This document shows positions 1 through 9,892 of a stretch of DNA of 64,000 nucleotides, one piece after another (positions within the stretch are counted from its first letter, which is position 1; each line of letters opens with the position of its first letter). The stretch is from Marsupella aquatica. Taxonomy: Eukaryota; Marchantiophyta. Made by a program: the position numbers and the translations under genes. Below the pieces are notes generated by a model, which saw only the letters and a list, made by a program, of their open reading frames with translations, did no database searches and had not been told where the DNA came from. The stretch spans positions 24,552,001 to 24,616,000 of the forward strand of contig OZ316895.1 of NCBI GenBank assembly GCA_973895155.1. Direction: 5' to 3'.

Positions 1-336
1 ACAATTGGGGCTAGAATCTCTGACTAGAAACTATGTAAAAAAATTGTAATATATTTGTGAGAATTGAGTTTATTTGGGCTTTAGATTTGTTGAGATATTT
101 TCCCCCTAGCCTCCTAGGTAAGAATTGTTTTCTTGGTTCACGAGTCATTATGTTGTGTTTGCTTCCTCCCTTTTGTGTGGCTTATAAACAGAAAAAAACA
201 TTTATGAGAAAGTTAAGTTCATTTGGTTTTTACCATTGAGTGATTACTTGAGGTGATATGAGCGGGGATATGAGTAAAATGTAAAGCACTCTATCTAGTA
301 CTCAAAGTTTCATCTACAATGTATGCCAAATAAGGT
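1..336. other. Intergenic, no gene seen
   Basis: AT-rich sequence with no ORF of convincing composition. It leads into a MITE-like element. Nothing else was recognised. Confidence 0.5.
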
Positions 337-617
337 CTTGGGGGTGTCACTTCCACAAAATAACATATCACGTGCGACAAAGGATAAAGTTGTTTTATTG
401 GTTGTAAGGGAAGACTTAAGAAATTTTTGGCAAGAACATCTATTAGGGTCTATTAAATCCAATCTTGAGACTTAGAAGAACATTACTTAGGGTTTTTTTA
501 ATTAAAAAATTTCAACTTTATAGGGGTATAATTTATTTATTTATTTTTACATTTTGGGGGCCTCTAAAACGTCACAGGTGATGGGGAGGCCTCCATAATT
601 ATAGTGAGGCCACCAAG
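337..617. mobile_element. MITE-A copy 1 (short inverted-repeat element)
   Basis: This 281-bp segment is clearly related over its length to the insertion at 14948-15243: both share a left end of the type GGGGGTNTCACTTCCACAAAA, an internal CACGTGCGAC, and a right end of the type CGTCRCAGGYGATRGGGAGG...AGTGAGRCC. Its ends are inverted: CTTGGGGGTGTCACT on the left against the complement of AGTGAGGCCACCAAG on the right. ATAAGGT lies beside both ends (330-336 and 619-625). However, a second copy of the right end plus the adjoining GATAAGGTATG occurs at 1292-1325, so the flanking match may be element sequence rather than a target duplication. No coding capacity. Confidence 0.75.
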
Positions 618-983
618 GATAAGGTATGGATAAGAGTGAAACTGCTATATGGTGAATCCACCTTCCAATATTTTGTCTTATTCAAATTTCTTTTCTTGTG
701 TATTTTTAATTCAATGTATCTTACCAAGGTTCATCCCTTGTAAGTTTAGATTTTGAATTTATTCTGGCACCTCTCTAAATTTTTTAATCTTTGCTATATT
801 TGAGATCATCCTCCCTTTAACAAAGGTCACTGAATTTGTAGCCCTTATTCTCATGATTGAAGAATAAATGATCTAAATAAAGTGCACTCCTTGTTTCTTT
901 AAGTTCTACTCATGGTTTTGTGTCCTAAATTTATGGTTTTAATTAATTTCAATTGAGTGTCATTACCTAAGGTAAATATATAA

Positions 984-1103
984 GTATCTCTACTGGTGTA
1001 CAGTATGTGCACAGCCCAATACCATAGACTTAAAACTTTTCCTGTATCTCTACTGGTGTACAGTATGTGCACAGCCCAATACCATAGACTTAAAACTTTT
1101 CCT
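984..1103. repeat. Perfect 60-bp tandem duplication (x2)
   Basis: The 60-bp unit beginning GTATCTCTACTGGTGTACAG is present twice head to tail (984-1043, 1044-1103) without differences that I can see, so the duplication is recent. Confidence 0.95.
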
Positions 1104-1291
1104 GTTCATTATGACTTTTCTTTCCATGTGTACTTTTACTCTTGTAATTTATGTGCACAACTTTTCAATATCATAGGTCTACTATAGTCTTCCTAGTCAT
1201 TGTCCTGTTTATATTTGCCACCAAAAAATTAGATCACCTGCATTTCACTAAAAACAAAATAAAATGAAGCATGTTCCAAGATGAACATGCT

Positions 1292-1325
1292 ATATAGTGA
1301 GGCTACCGAGGATAAGGTATGTATA
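1292..1325. repeat. Isolated MITE-A right-end sequence
   Basis: ATAGTGAGGCTACCGAGGAT and the following AAGGTATG repeat the right end and right flank of the element at 337-617 with two or three differences. The rest of the element is absent here. Confidence 0.6.
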
Positions 1326-1568
1326 TGAGGACCTCAATGTTTTATATTTTATCTTTTTTATTTAACTCTAAAAAATGGTTAGAGTAACCATGTGGAGGGG
1401 AAAGAGTATCAAGAATCAAGAACTATAATAAGAGGTTGTGCCAAAAAATGGTGTGGTCGTCATTCAAATTTGCCGGGCACAAAAATTGAAAAATTTGGTC
1501 AAAGATAAGAAATAATGCCAAAGTGTGAATTAGTTTAGTGTGACTCAAAAATAGTTGCACTATTGTCC

Positions 1569-1739
1569 GACAGAGATACTTGATGGACCCCCAAAATGCA
1601 AAGTGTTTCTTGATGGACCCATCAGTGATAGAGACCATTGATAGATCTCAAATCAATGTACCCAAAAGCTCATGGGGTCTCATGGGGTCTATCAAATAAG
1701 ACATTTCAATGTAGGGGTCCATCAAGTATATCTCTCACC
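1569..1739. mobile_element. MITE-B, ~171-bp inverted-repeat element
   Basis: Inverted ends of about 22 bp: GAGATACTTGATGGACCCC at 1573-1591 and its complement GGGGTCCATCAAGTATATCTC at 1714-1734. ATTGTCC occurs directly outside both ends (1562-1568 and 1740-1746), consistent with a 7-8 bp target duplication as made by hAT-type elements. No coding capacity. Family assignment is inference. Confidence 0.65.
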
Positions 1740-1746
1740 ATTGTCC

Positions 1747-2412
1747 AAGCAAGAAATAATCACAAAGACAACAACAAAAGAGTGAATCAAAGACTTTAAC
1801 ACAATGCAAGAGGATCAACGAGGAGAGTTTTGTGTTATTGTGGTAGGATGAATTTAATTGAAGATAGTGTTTTAATCAATAGAGTATTGCATACACTAAT
1901 AAAAAACTATTCTCCCAATATTTGTGGTGTTTTTAGAGTCATTTGTACTGTCATTTTCAATGCCAGAAAACAAAAGCAATAAGGCCCAAAGACATATTAA
2001 AGAGCATGGCATGGGCATTGATGGCAAGGTGTCGGCCAAGTTTATAAGAAACAGTTCAAGAGAAAAAATGTTAAAAAGAAGGGGGAAAAAAACACCTCTC
2101 ATTTTGTTCCCGATTTTGTTATACTTTTGTGGTGGTCATAGCCAGTCTTTTGTGCAATGACATCTTTTATTTAAGAATAGTTTTTGTGCAAGGAGAAAAA
2201 AAAGTAAACTTCAAGGGAAAAATACAAAAAAAAACTATTTCTGTTCTATCAAATTTTTGTGGGAGTCGTAGCACCGTATTTTTTGTAGTCTTTTACTCAA
2301 CAAAAGTTTTCATTCTGCAATAACATATTTTAATGAATAAGTCTTTTAATTCAACGACATCTTTTATGCAACGCAAGGGATTGAAAGGACAGCAACAGAA
2401 CGACCATCTTTG
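1747..2412. other. Intergenic, no gene seen
   Basis: AT-rich with poly-A and poly-T tracts. Overlapping short ORFs on both strands show no recognisable domain. Confidence 0.5.
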
Positions 2413-2433
2413 CTAAACCCTAAACCCTAAACC
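2413..2433. repeat. Interstitial telobox run
   Basis: Three consecutive AAACCCT units of plant telomere type. Shorter two-unit runs occur at 11139-11149 and 56953-56968. Such teloboxes are common near plant promoters and are not evidence of a telomere. Confidence 0.8.
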
Positions 2434-2515
2434 TATGATATAACGTTGCACCTATTTATAGGGTGGTCGTCATTTTGACGCAGGGGTATTTTGGGTGAAA
2501 AAATAAAACAAAACA

Positions 2516-2540
2516 AGAAAAAGAAAAAGAAAAAGAAAAA
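2516..2540. repeat. A-rich microsatellite (GAAAAA)n
   Basis: Four near-perfect GAAAAA units. Low-complexity sequence with no other signal. Confidence 0.8.
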
Positions 2541-2747
2541 CACAGACAAAGGAATAGGACCAAAAAAACCATGCCACCCCTTGGATGGAGGCTGAGATGA
2601 CAGCATTGAGCCGCAACAATCCTGACTCTTGGTTGACTCGCTCCTTCCCTCCTTCCTCGAATGGATTTTTTTCTAAACCAATACCCAGACCCCAGCCGTG
2701 CCGGGGCCCCACACCAACCACCCCCTCAGCGAAGGCCAACAGAGGCC

Positions 2748-3071
2748 TTACTCAGCCCAAGAGATGAAACACCTTTGACCAGAACTTAACATAGCCACTG
2801 ACTGTCTACGGTGCACATCTATCCACTCTTTGGCCTGTAAGATCCTAGAATGTTTCCTACCCTGCGGAAAACGCCGGCTCACCGCAAACAGATGATCGGC
2901 AGCCTCTGAGAGAACCAATCCAAAGTCAAAGGTGCGTCTGCCACCCCGATGAAACATGTGAACATTACGTGGCCTCCAAACCATCCACAACATCTGGTAC
3001 AGCATAAAGATCTTCACTGAGTGAACAACATCGTTTCCCTCCTTGACTTTGTACTTCACAACATCTTTCAC
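2748..3071 (-). pseudogene. Possible remnant of a non-LTR retrotransposon ORF
   Basis: The 107-codon minus-strand ORF contains a Trp/Arg-rich stretch (LWMVWRPRN at about residues 28-36, then a Phe-rich turn). This is reminiscent of the segment that follows the zinc-binding region in plant LINE reverse transcriptases, where iWxxRN is common. No catalytic motif is present and the match is by impression only. It could equally be a chance ORF. Confidence 0.2.
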
Positions 3072-3400
3072 ATAAGGCCATCTTGGGTGAAATGACAGTT
3101 TTTTTCTTACAAGATCCGGTTACTTCATGATATCTTTGGCAAAATGACCAAGAAAATGACACCCATTTTTTAATGACATTTTTCACATAATGGCATCTTG
3201 GGCAACACAACATTGTTTCTAAACGACATCTTTGGCAAAATGACCCTCTTTTTTCTTAACAACATCTCTTGACTTCATGACATCTTTCACATAACATCTG
3301 TGGCAAAATGACTTTTTTTCTACATGATATCTTTTTACTTCATGACATCTTTCACCTAATGACACCTTGGGCGACACGCCATTTTTGTCTTAGCAACATT
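3058..3400. repeat. Degenerate tandem repeat block
   Basis: Three to four imperfect units of about 65-115 bp, each built from phrases such as TTCATGACATCTTTCACATA, ATGGCATCTTGGG and TTTGGCAAAATGAC. Phrases of the same kind (ACGACATCTTTTATGCAACG) also occur near 2354. Non-coding. Confidence 0.75.
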
Positions 3401-4096
3401 TTGTGTGCAACGCACTGTATTGAGCTAGTTGGAAGAATGAAGTGAAGCTGTCAACTAAAGTGCTCTGGCCACTGACAAAATTTATTCAAGACAGAAGTGA
3501 TGACAAAGTTAATAATTATAGCCTGGAACATCCTTGGACACAAGTGATGATTTGATTACTGTATTTTTTGAACAGAAATGTAGAAAGCAATATCCTTGCA
3601 ATGAAGCATATTTTTCTGTTTTAATCAAGTCCATGCAGGTTTGGTTAATCCATCAGGGCTTCATGGACAACGTGCAGGTCCATTCGGGCTTTAAGTTGAC
3701 TTCATCATCCTAACTTGTGCAATAAATGAATAAATCTTTCAATTTTGTACCTCTGACCTAGCAAAATATTTTAGAGTGCTTCTGAAACATGAAGATATTT
3801 TTGTGATGCAAATATAAGTGTATGAGCATTTTGATTTAAAGATTGACTTTCTAGTGTCTCGGGCCTGGTGCATGCATTATATTTAAAATTAGAAATTACA
3901 CAAAACAGAAGAAATTATCTGCTTTGTTGACAGATATTAAAGCAAACAAAAGTAGGGGTCCACAAACTAATTAATATAATTTCCCATGATTGTGACAAAA
4001 TCTCATGAAGTTCTACTATTACTTGGCAAGTGAGATACTTCCTGTACCTAACATGGCATGCAGAGTTATATATTTTTAAAATTTAGATAGGATGCT
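3401..4096. other. Intergenic, no gene seen
   Basis: No ORF above noise and no repeat recognised in this stretch. Confidence 0.5.
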
Positions 4097-4262
4097 GGTG
4101 AGCTTGAAAGCAAGATAGGGTCATTTCTGTGAGCTGGTCTATCATCATCCATTCAATTATGAATTACATATCACTACAAGACAAAACAAAGAGGCAAGAT
4201 GGTGAGCTTGAAAGCAAGATAGCGTCAGTTCTGTGAGCTGGTCTATCATCATCCATTCAATT
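4097..4262. repeat. 62-bp direct repeat separated by 42 bp
   Basis: GGTGAGCTTGAAAGCAAGAT and the following ~40 bp occur at 4097-4158 and again at 4201-4262 with two or three differences. The spacing is 104 bp. Confidence 0.9.
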
Positions 4263-4631
4263 CAAATCTTTCATTCATGAAACTTTCAATTCAGGCTTCT
4301 ATGATGTCAAAAGTGGGTAAACTTTTTATTTGCCAAATGTTGTTACCGTGACAGTATTGTGACTATATTCTGTTGAATCATGTATGACCAGAAATACGTA
4401 TGCACACAGTCATCTGAAAACTAACATGCAAATAGAAATACAGTGGTTGACTGTGCTGTGTGGTACACCAAAAAGTAAATATACACAGTGAAATGGTATA
4501 TATATGTGATGGAGGCCCAAGCGTGTAAACTTATGTATAACAAAAGGGTGTAATAAAAATTGATGTATTGTAAATCAAATTGGGAACTGGTTGGATGCCA
4601 ATATTTGTTGGGAGCATTTAAGGAATCATTA

Positions 4632-4798
4632 GGGCGTGTCAAAGTTCTCCCGTAACCAAAGTGTTACAGCTTTACTTGTTTGGACGTATCATCCTTATGG
4701 GGTACATATGTTGGTAGCCCATAGTGATTTTGTCCTGACTGTAACAACATTTTAGGTCCTGAGTTGTAACTAAGTTACAGCTGTGCTTTGACACGCCC
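4632..4798. mobile_element. MITE-C, 167-bp inverted-repeat element
   Basis: Perfect 13-bp inverted ends: GGGCGTGTCAAAG on the left and CTTTGACACGCCC on the right, each bordered by TA. The similarity continues inward as a looser inverted repeat (GTTACAGC and its complement). TA or TTA-type duplication with GGGC ends fits Tourist-like (PIF/Harbinger) or mariner-like MITEs. No coding capacity. Confidence 0.75.
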
Positions 4799-4800
4799 TA

Positions 4801-7728
4801 TTGTCTCACTCCATGTACACCCATATGTACAGAATGATGAGCTGAAGTCAGAAGTGTTCTGAACACCTTGACAACAAGAAAACTAAGTGCAAAGAAACTT
4901 GTTGTGCTCTAAGAAGCCTTGGTCCAAACATTCCTCTAACAAACGCACTTGCTTCAAGAACCAACCAGGGCCTGATATAAGAAGTTAACCTAAATAATGT
5001 GAAGCTAACAAAGGGTGTTTGCTTAAACAATGTAATTATGAAACTTCCTTCCAGAGCACCTAAATGAGAACCTAGCAAGGAAATGACCATCAAAATACAT
5101 AACTAGCGGGTATGCAAGGGACAGGCTGACATACAATGGAGGCAACTTCACTCTGCATGACATTTCTCTCATGGAGAACACCCCAGCAGTTATCCAGCAT
5201 TCTTTAGGCAACTAGTATGCAATTGGCCCTTAAAACACCGGCCCTAATTCTGGGTCATGGTAGCTCAAGACTTGCAGTGTCTTTTCATGCATGGTTGTCT
5301 TTAATTTTTTGTGGCTCTTTTTTTTAGGAGAGCGTCATGGGCAGGAAATGTACTCTGCCTACCTCCTTCAAGCCTTACAAAACCCATATACATAGTATTT
5401 TCTAAGGGCAGGGGGGAGCTCATTTGACTTGATATGGTCCATACACCATTCCAAGTACTTTTCTCCTTTTATTTCTATGGTTGGTTACTAGGCATACCCC
5501 TGGCCTGGGGGTTAGAAGATTTTGGCCCCCCTGGCTACTGTAGCCCACCTGTAGGGTTATGTAATTTCAAGCACAATTCTCAGGTAAAAAATTGAGAGAA
5601 ATTATACTTGGTGTTTATGTGTGTTAATCTATGGCTATTTGGGGCCATGGCTGTAACCTTCTCAGGCTCACGGTCTTCAGGAATTACATCTCACAATCCC
5701 CTTGGAGGGGGAGTGATGGGTTACCGTACATGTTAAGGTCATGCGTTCACTTACTAGAGTCTTTGCCCTGTTACTCCTATTTCTCAAATGGAAAGCTGGG
5801 CAGCATGGCAAACAGAACATAAATATCAGGTCCAATTATAAGTGAACACAGCACCTGGAAGTACTATCAAACTCATATGGTACGCTTATGATTATACGGC
5901 CTCCTGTATTTCTTGTAGCTATGCCTCCTAAAGGGGACAATATACCCTTAATCCCATACGTTTCGTCATACATGCGCATTTCCAGGACTATACTCCACTT
6001 GGAGCATAGTGAAGCTCGCGATGATTAGTGTGAGAAACGAAAGGTTAGAAGGCGGGGGGCAGCCAGTGCCCACTACTCCGGAGGGGGACCATACAGCATG
6101 GGACCGCCACCTAACAGCCGCTGCCAACAGAAACGACCCCCATGTGTAAAAAGTCGATCACGAGCAGAGCTGATTCGTGTTGTTCACGACATTTCATGGT
6201 GAGGGCGAGAGTGATGTGCGGAAGGCAGATATGGGGGAGTGAGCGACTGCGGACGATGCTGAATTGCTGAGAGCGGCGAGATATATCACACTGCCACTGC
6301 CAAAAAGACAGGAGCGCCAAACCGGGAGACACGGAGACATGATCCCAAAGGCAAAAGGCAGGAAGAGCACCGGTCGCGGGTGTCATTAAGTTGTAGCTGG
6401 CTAGCTTGGCCGGCCATCGCTTGGAGGCTTCCCTTCGTCGGCACTCGGCAGCCGGCTGCAGTGTCTCAACTCTAGCCGGTGTTGGTAGAATCGTTGAGTA
6501 CTGTTGGTGTAATCGTCGAGTTGTGAATTGTTACATAGCTGCTGCGTGTTGCGGGGTGCAATTGCCAATGCACTGTTACTGTAGCCGCACCTGCTTGCCT
6601 GCCAGCCAGGGAGGTCGATCGAGGTCGAGGCTGGCCTCCTTTGGGAGTGAGCGTGTGTCCATTCCGACTTCTCAATTCAGTCATCAGTCATCATCAAGAA
6701 TGATGTCGGCTGCTATGATCATGGACCGCGAATATTACCAATGGCTTGTTTTAATGCGACGCTTCGGAGCCTGTTGAAGCGTAGTGAGGCCGTCAGCATT
6801 GCGGTAAAAGTTGCGTAGGAGGGGAAGCAAGCCTACGGCAACAAGTGGATCCCGCAGTATTCGGCTTTCGTTCGGGTGGATTTTCATTCCGTTCCTCGCC
6901 CAATGACTGCCTACGAAATTGAAACGGAGAAATTTGCGTCTGCAGCCTCCGGCCACAATCCAACCCCCTAGCTCTTCTTCGCCTGTTCTAATCAATTCTG
7001 TTCTTCTCCGTCCGTCTCGTCGTTCCCACCGGGTTTTTATTTTCAGTTGGCAGTTTCTCGAGATTGGGACTCAGGATTTGCTCTCCGAAAATATTCGGCG
7101 TCCTCATAGACTGTGAGTTAATCATGATCTTCTCCTGAAATATGCTGTGCTTGAAACAATCTTGTCTGCTGGTTTTTGCTGTCAGCTTCCCGGTTTATGC
7201 ATGTTGAATCGGACGACGTGCTCCTCGTTTTCAATCACCTTCTCAGACATTGTGAGCCAATCGCGGTCATCTCCTGGGTCAACCTCTGTCCGCTCAGTGT
7301 CGATCCTGTCCGCTCAGTGTGACGAATTTCGAAACTGAAATGGATTTCTATAATTCTTGGTCTGTTCGTGTTCTCCTGAATCACTATCCGTCTTTGAGGT
7401 GCCAGTCTGCACTGGTTGGTTTCATTTTAAGTCACAATGCCCGAATTAGAACGGAGCATTAATAACGTGCTCTGCATCTGCTCGAATCGTGTTAGTCAAT
7501 TCCTGCGTTGATTCCGATCTTCTGATTGGGGGATGCATGCAGACTCGAAAAGCAGAAGAGAACTGAGAAACTTTGTGAATATTCGGTCGCTTCTTCTCGT
7601 TTGATTGGGGATGCTGATGAGCATATCTCTAAACCCGTGGCTCGTTTTCATTGTAGACCGTCGGCAGGCAAAGGACCGATCGAGAAATAGACGGCAGCCC
7701 CGGTTGGAAAGAGTTCAGCGACCAATAT
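4801..7728. other. Intergenic, no confident gene
   Basis: Short overlapping ORFs on both strands, none with a recognisable domain. 6400-7600 is richer in G+C and in GT/AG-type junctions than the surroundings and could be an unannotated 5' leader or non-coding transcript, but no exon chain could be assembled. Confidence 0.4.
5462..5725. repeat. Dispersed repeat, copy 1
   Basis: This segment resembles 28748-28985. The order of shared phrases is GGCCTGGGG, GTAGGGTTAT, an 'AATTxTCAGGT' phrase, GGGGCCATxxCTGTAAC and a final CCCATTGG/CCCCTTGG GGxxAGxGGTTACC. The match is diverged and non-coding; the element type is unknown. Confidence 0.55.
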
Positions 7729-7878
7729 ATGGTTTGTCCGGGGGCGTCTACGGGGGTATCTCCCAATGAGCTGTTCTACGGAGATGCTCTTCCGATTTGG
7801 ATGGCTGAACCCCCGCCAGAGCCTGCAATCATCATACCCGGAGGAAATGCTCCTCATAGAGATTGTTCTCCGCGGTGA
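7729..7878 (+). CDS. Small ORF with an HMA-family N-terminal motif (possible relic)
   Basis: This 49-codon ORF contains NELFYGDALPIWMAEP at residues 13-28. The same positions in the four HMA proteins of this window read RELFYGKAEPVWIP, QDLFYGGSEPVWVLKP and RDMFYGEAEPVWISKP, so the N-terminal signature L-F-Y-G-x-x-x-P-[VI]-W is shared. No HMA domain could be found within the following 500 bases in any plus frame. Either it is the first exon of a related gene whose later exons I cannot see, or a broken fifth copy. A possible donor site (CAGGTATGG) lies just past the stop, at about 7886. The start is uncertain, because the codon aligned with the other family starts is GGG. Confidence 0.35.
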   Translation: MVCPGASTGVSPNELFYGDALPIWMAEPPPEPAIIIPGGNAPHRDCSPR

Positions 7879-9837
7879 AGTCGCAGGTATGGGGCTTGTA
7901 AAGGTACTGGAACTGCCTCGGATTTGTTTACCGGAGAAACACCGAGGAGGGATGCTAAAATCGTCCCCAGCCCACCAATCCTTCTGTGAATCACTGGGGC
8001 GCGTGCTGGAATCGTCTTCTGGAATTGGCCGACAGCAGGCCCCTGCCTCGTCCCACAGCTGATTGTACATATTGTTGGGTTACTGTCCGGAACTTGTGGT
8101 CCATATCCAGGAGCCAGATTAGTCATTTGAACAGAGCTGTAATTCGTAAACCAAGACAACGGAACGAGCTACAGTCTGGGACAACGTCGTTGGCGGAGAG
8201 AAAAATGGCAATATGGATTTCTGGGATATGCTACAGTTCTCGTCGTTGAACAAGTAAGATCAAGTAAAACTGCAAGGAACTGCTTTGAAGCCGTCCGAGA
8301 GACGGTCTTCCCAGGACATGCCTTCCGTGAGCTGTAATGAACTGCAGAATGGTCGAGCAACAAAACCTGGAGTGCAAATCGGTCCAGCAATGTAGAGCGG
8401 ATTGCATTCTTAGGCTCAATTTTGCATCCATGAATCGGGTCGCACAGGGTCTGACAAACATGATTGTACATTATCTCTTATCTGTAAGAATTCTCTTGCA
8501 CGTGAGACATTCTCATCATTCTTCCTATTTTGCCGGTTGCTGAACTCTTCCGGAACGCTATAACAATATTCATTTTATGTGTATCAAATCTCCCGGTCGT
8601 GTTGGGTCATTATCGTCGTCCTCATTTATAGCATCTTTTTGGTGATTGTAACGATGCTAAAGCTTTCAGGCTCGTCAAAAAAAAGACTGGTTATATCCAT
8701 TTGCAGGCAAGGCCTAGGAGGCTGCCCAATGTTCACTCTTTTCCTTTAGCCTCCTGGGTCGGGTGTAGCTGATGCATAGAGCTATGAAGTGCTTTATGAC
8801 CGGACTTATTGAAGATAGCACAGTACTTTTTTGGCAGGTACATTTACATAGGATTTACATTATTTAGTTCGTCCTCACTTCAGTGCCTTTCGAAGAAGTG
8901 ATGCCCTGAGTCTGTCCTATGTGATAGTTGGTACTCTGCCGCCCCTGTAAGCCACTTATAAGGTAAGCGCAGGAGACGCTGACTATTATTTGCTCTCCTT
9001 ACTGAATGAATTGTACGTGTTGCGTATAGAGAGGCTGTTTTGTAACAAAAAGTTTCGTAGGCCTTAGCAAGTCAGGTGATACATGGACAGTGAGTGTACT
9101 GCCTGGATCGATTTCGCAATGCTTGTTTGATAGCAATGTTGGCCTTCATCCTAGTGGATACCGTGGACCACTGGAAGGCAAATCTAGACAATCTTACCCT
9201 AGTTATGTCAGTGTTGTCGCAGCTTTTCTAACACAACTTGATTTGTGAACATGCACAGTACAACAACTATCCCAGTTTGGGAAAAGGAGCGACAAAGCAA
9301 TTCAAGAAGCTTGGAATGATTGCTGTCACTCTGAACATCATAAATTCATAATGGCTCTTTAGCACTGACGTCGGTACATGAGTTCTGGTGCAGATGACAG
9401 TAGTAACTGCAGTTCGAAATGAAGACATTCGCTTCACTGCAGGAGCAGCAAAGCATATCATTATCTCGAGCATCTTGGGAGAACAATTTATATTCACGAA
9501 ACCAGAGATTTTGATCAAACCGTGATGTGATTTGCTAACAAAGTAGCCCATTGCATGGAAACTTGCGAATTTCAATTGTGAGTAAAGGTATGAGACACCT
9601 AGGCATACGGTTGGTCACTTGTTACTTACTCTATGTGCTCATCAATAAACGGGATCGTATGCAGGCTGAGAGTTTTAAACCACGCCTAGAATTCTAGCAG
9701 AACACTTGCAGGGTCCAAATTTCTGAACCCTCCATGGGCTCCTAGCAGGGGGTTGCATCCCAGCTTGGGCAAAACAAGAGGGCTCAAATCTTACTTATAA
9801 AGGGCAAACTCCAAGCTAGAGAGGAGTTTGGGTCTAG
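7879..9837. other. Intergenic, no confident gene
   Basis: Mutually overlapping ORFs of 60-140 codons on both strands between 7.6 and 8.5 kb shadow one another, and none carries a known motif. No repeat was recognised from 8.6 to 9.8 kb. Confidence 0.4.
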
Positions 9838-9892
9838 GTGTCTAGAGTGAAGTCTCTAGACCGCAAGTGTCTAGAGTGAAGTCTCTAGACCG
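9838..9892. repeat. Tandem palindromes (2 x 26 bp)
   Basis: Two identical units containing TCTAGAGTGAAGTCTCTAGA, an interrupted palindrome, separated by 3 bp. A related palindrome in the opposite sense (CTAGAGGCTTCACTCTAGACCGCAG) lies at about 51606-51630, and a half of it (GGCTTCACTCTAGA) near 11950. Confidence 0.85.

Larger units (their letters stand above)
618..1568. other. Non-coding, holds a tandem duplication and a MITE-A end
   Basis: No gene is supported. Two features stand out: the 60-bp duplication at 984-1103 and the isolated MITE-A right end at 1292-1325. Confidence 0.5.

Noticed and set aside
2413-2433. Telomere or chromosome end
   Set aside because: Only three units, in the middle of ordinary sequence.
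6111-8543. Cluster of 60-140 codon ORFs on both strands
   Set aside because: They overlap one another in several frames, have no motif and no consistent splice chain; apart from the 49-codon ORF they look like chance ORFs in G+C-richer DNA.
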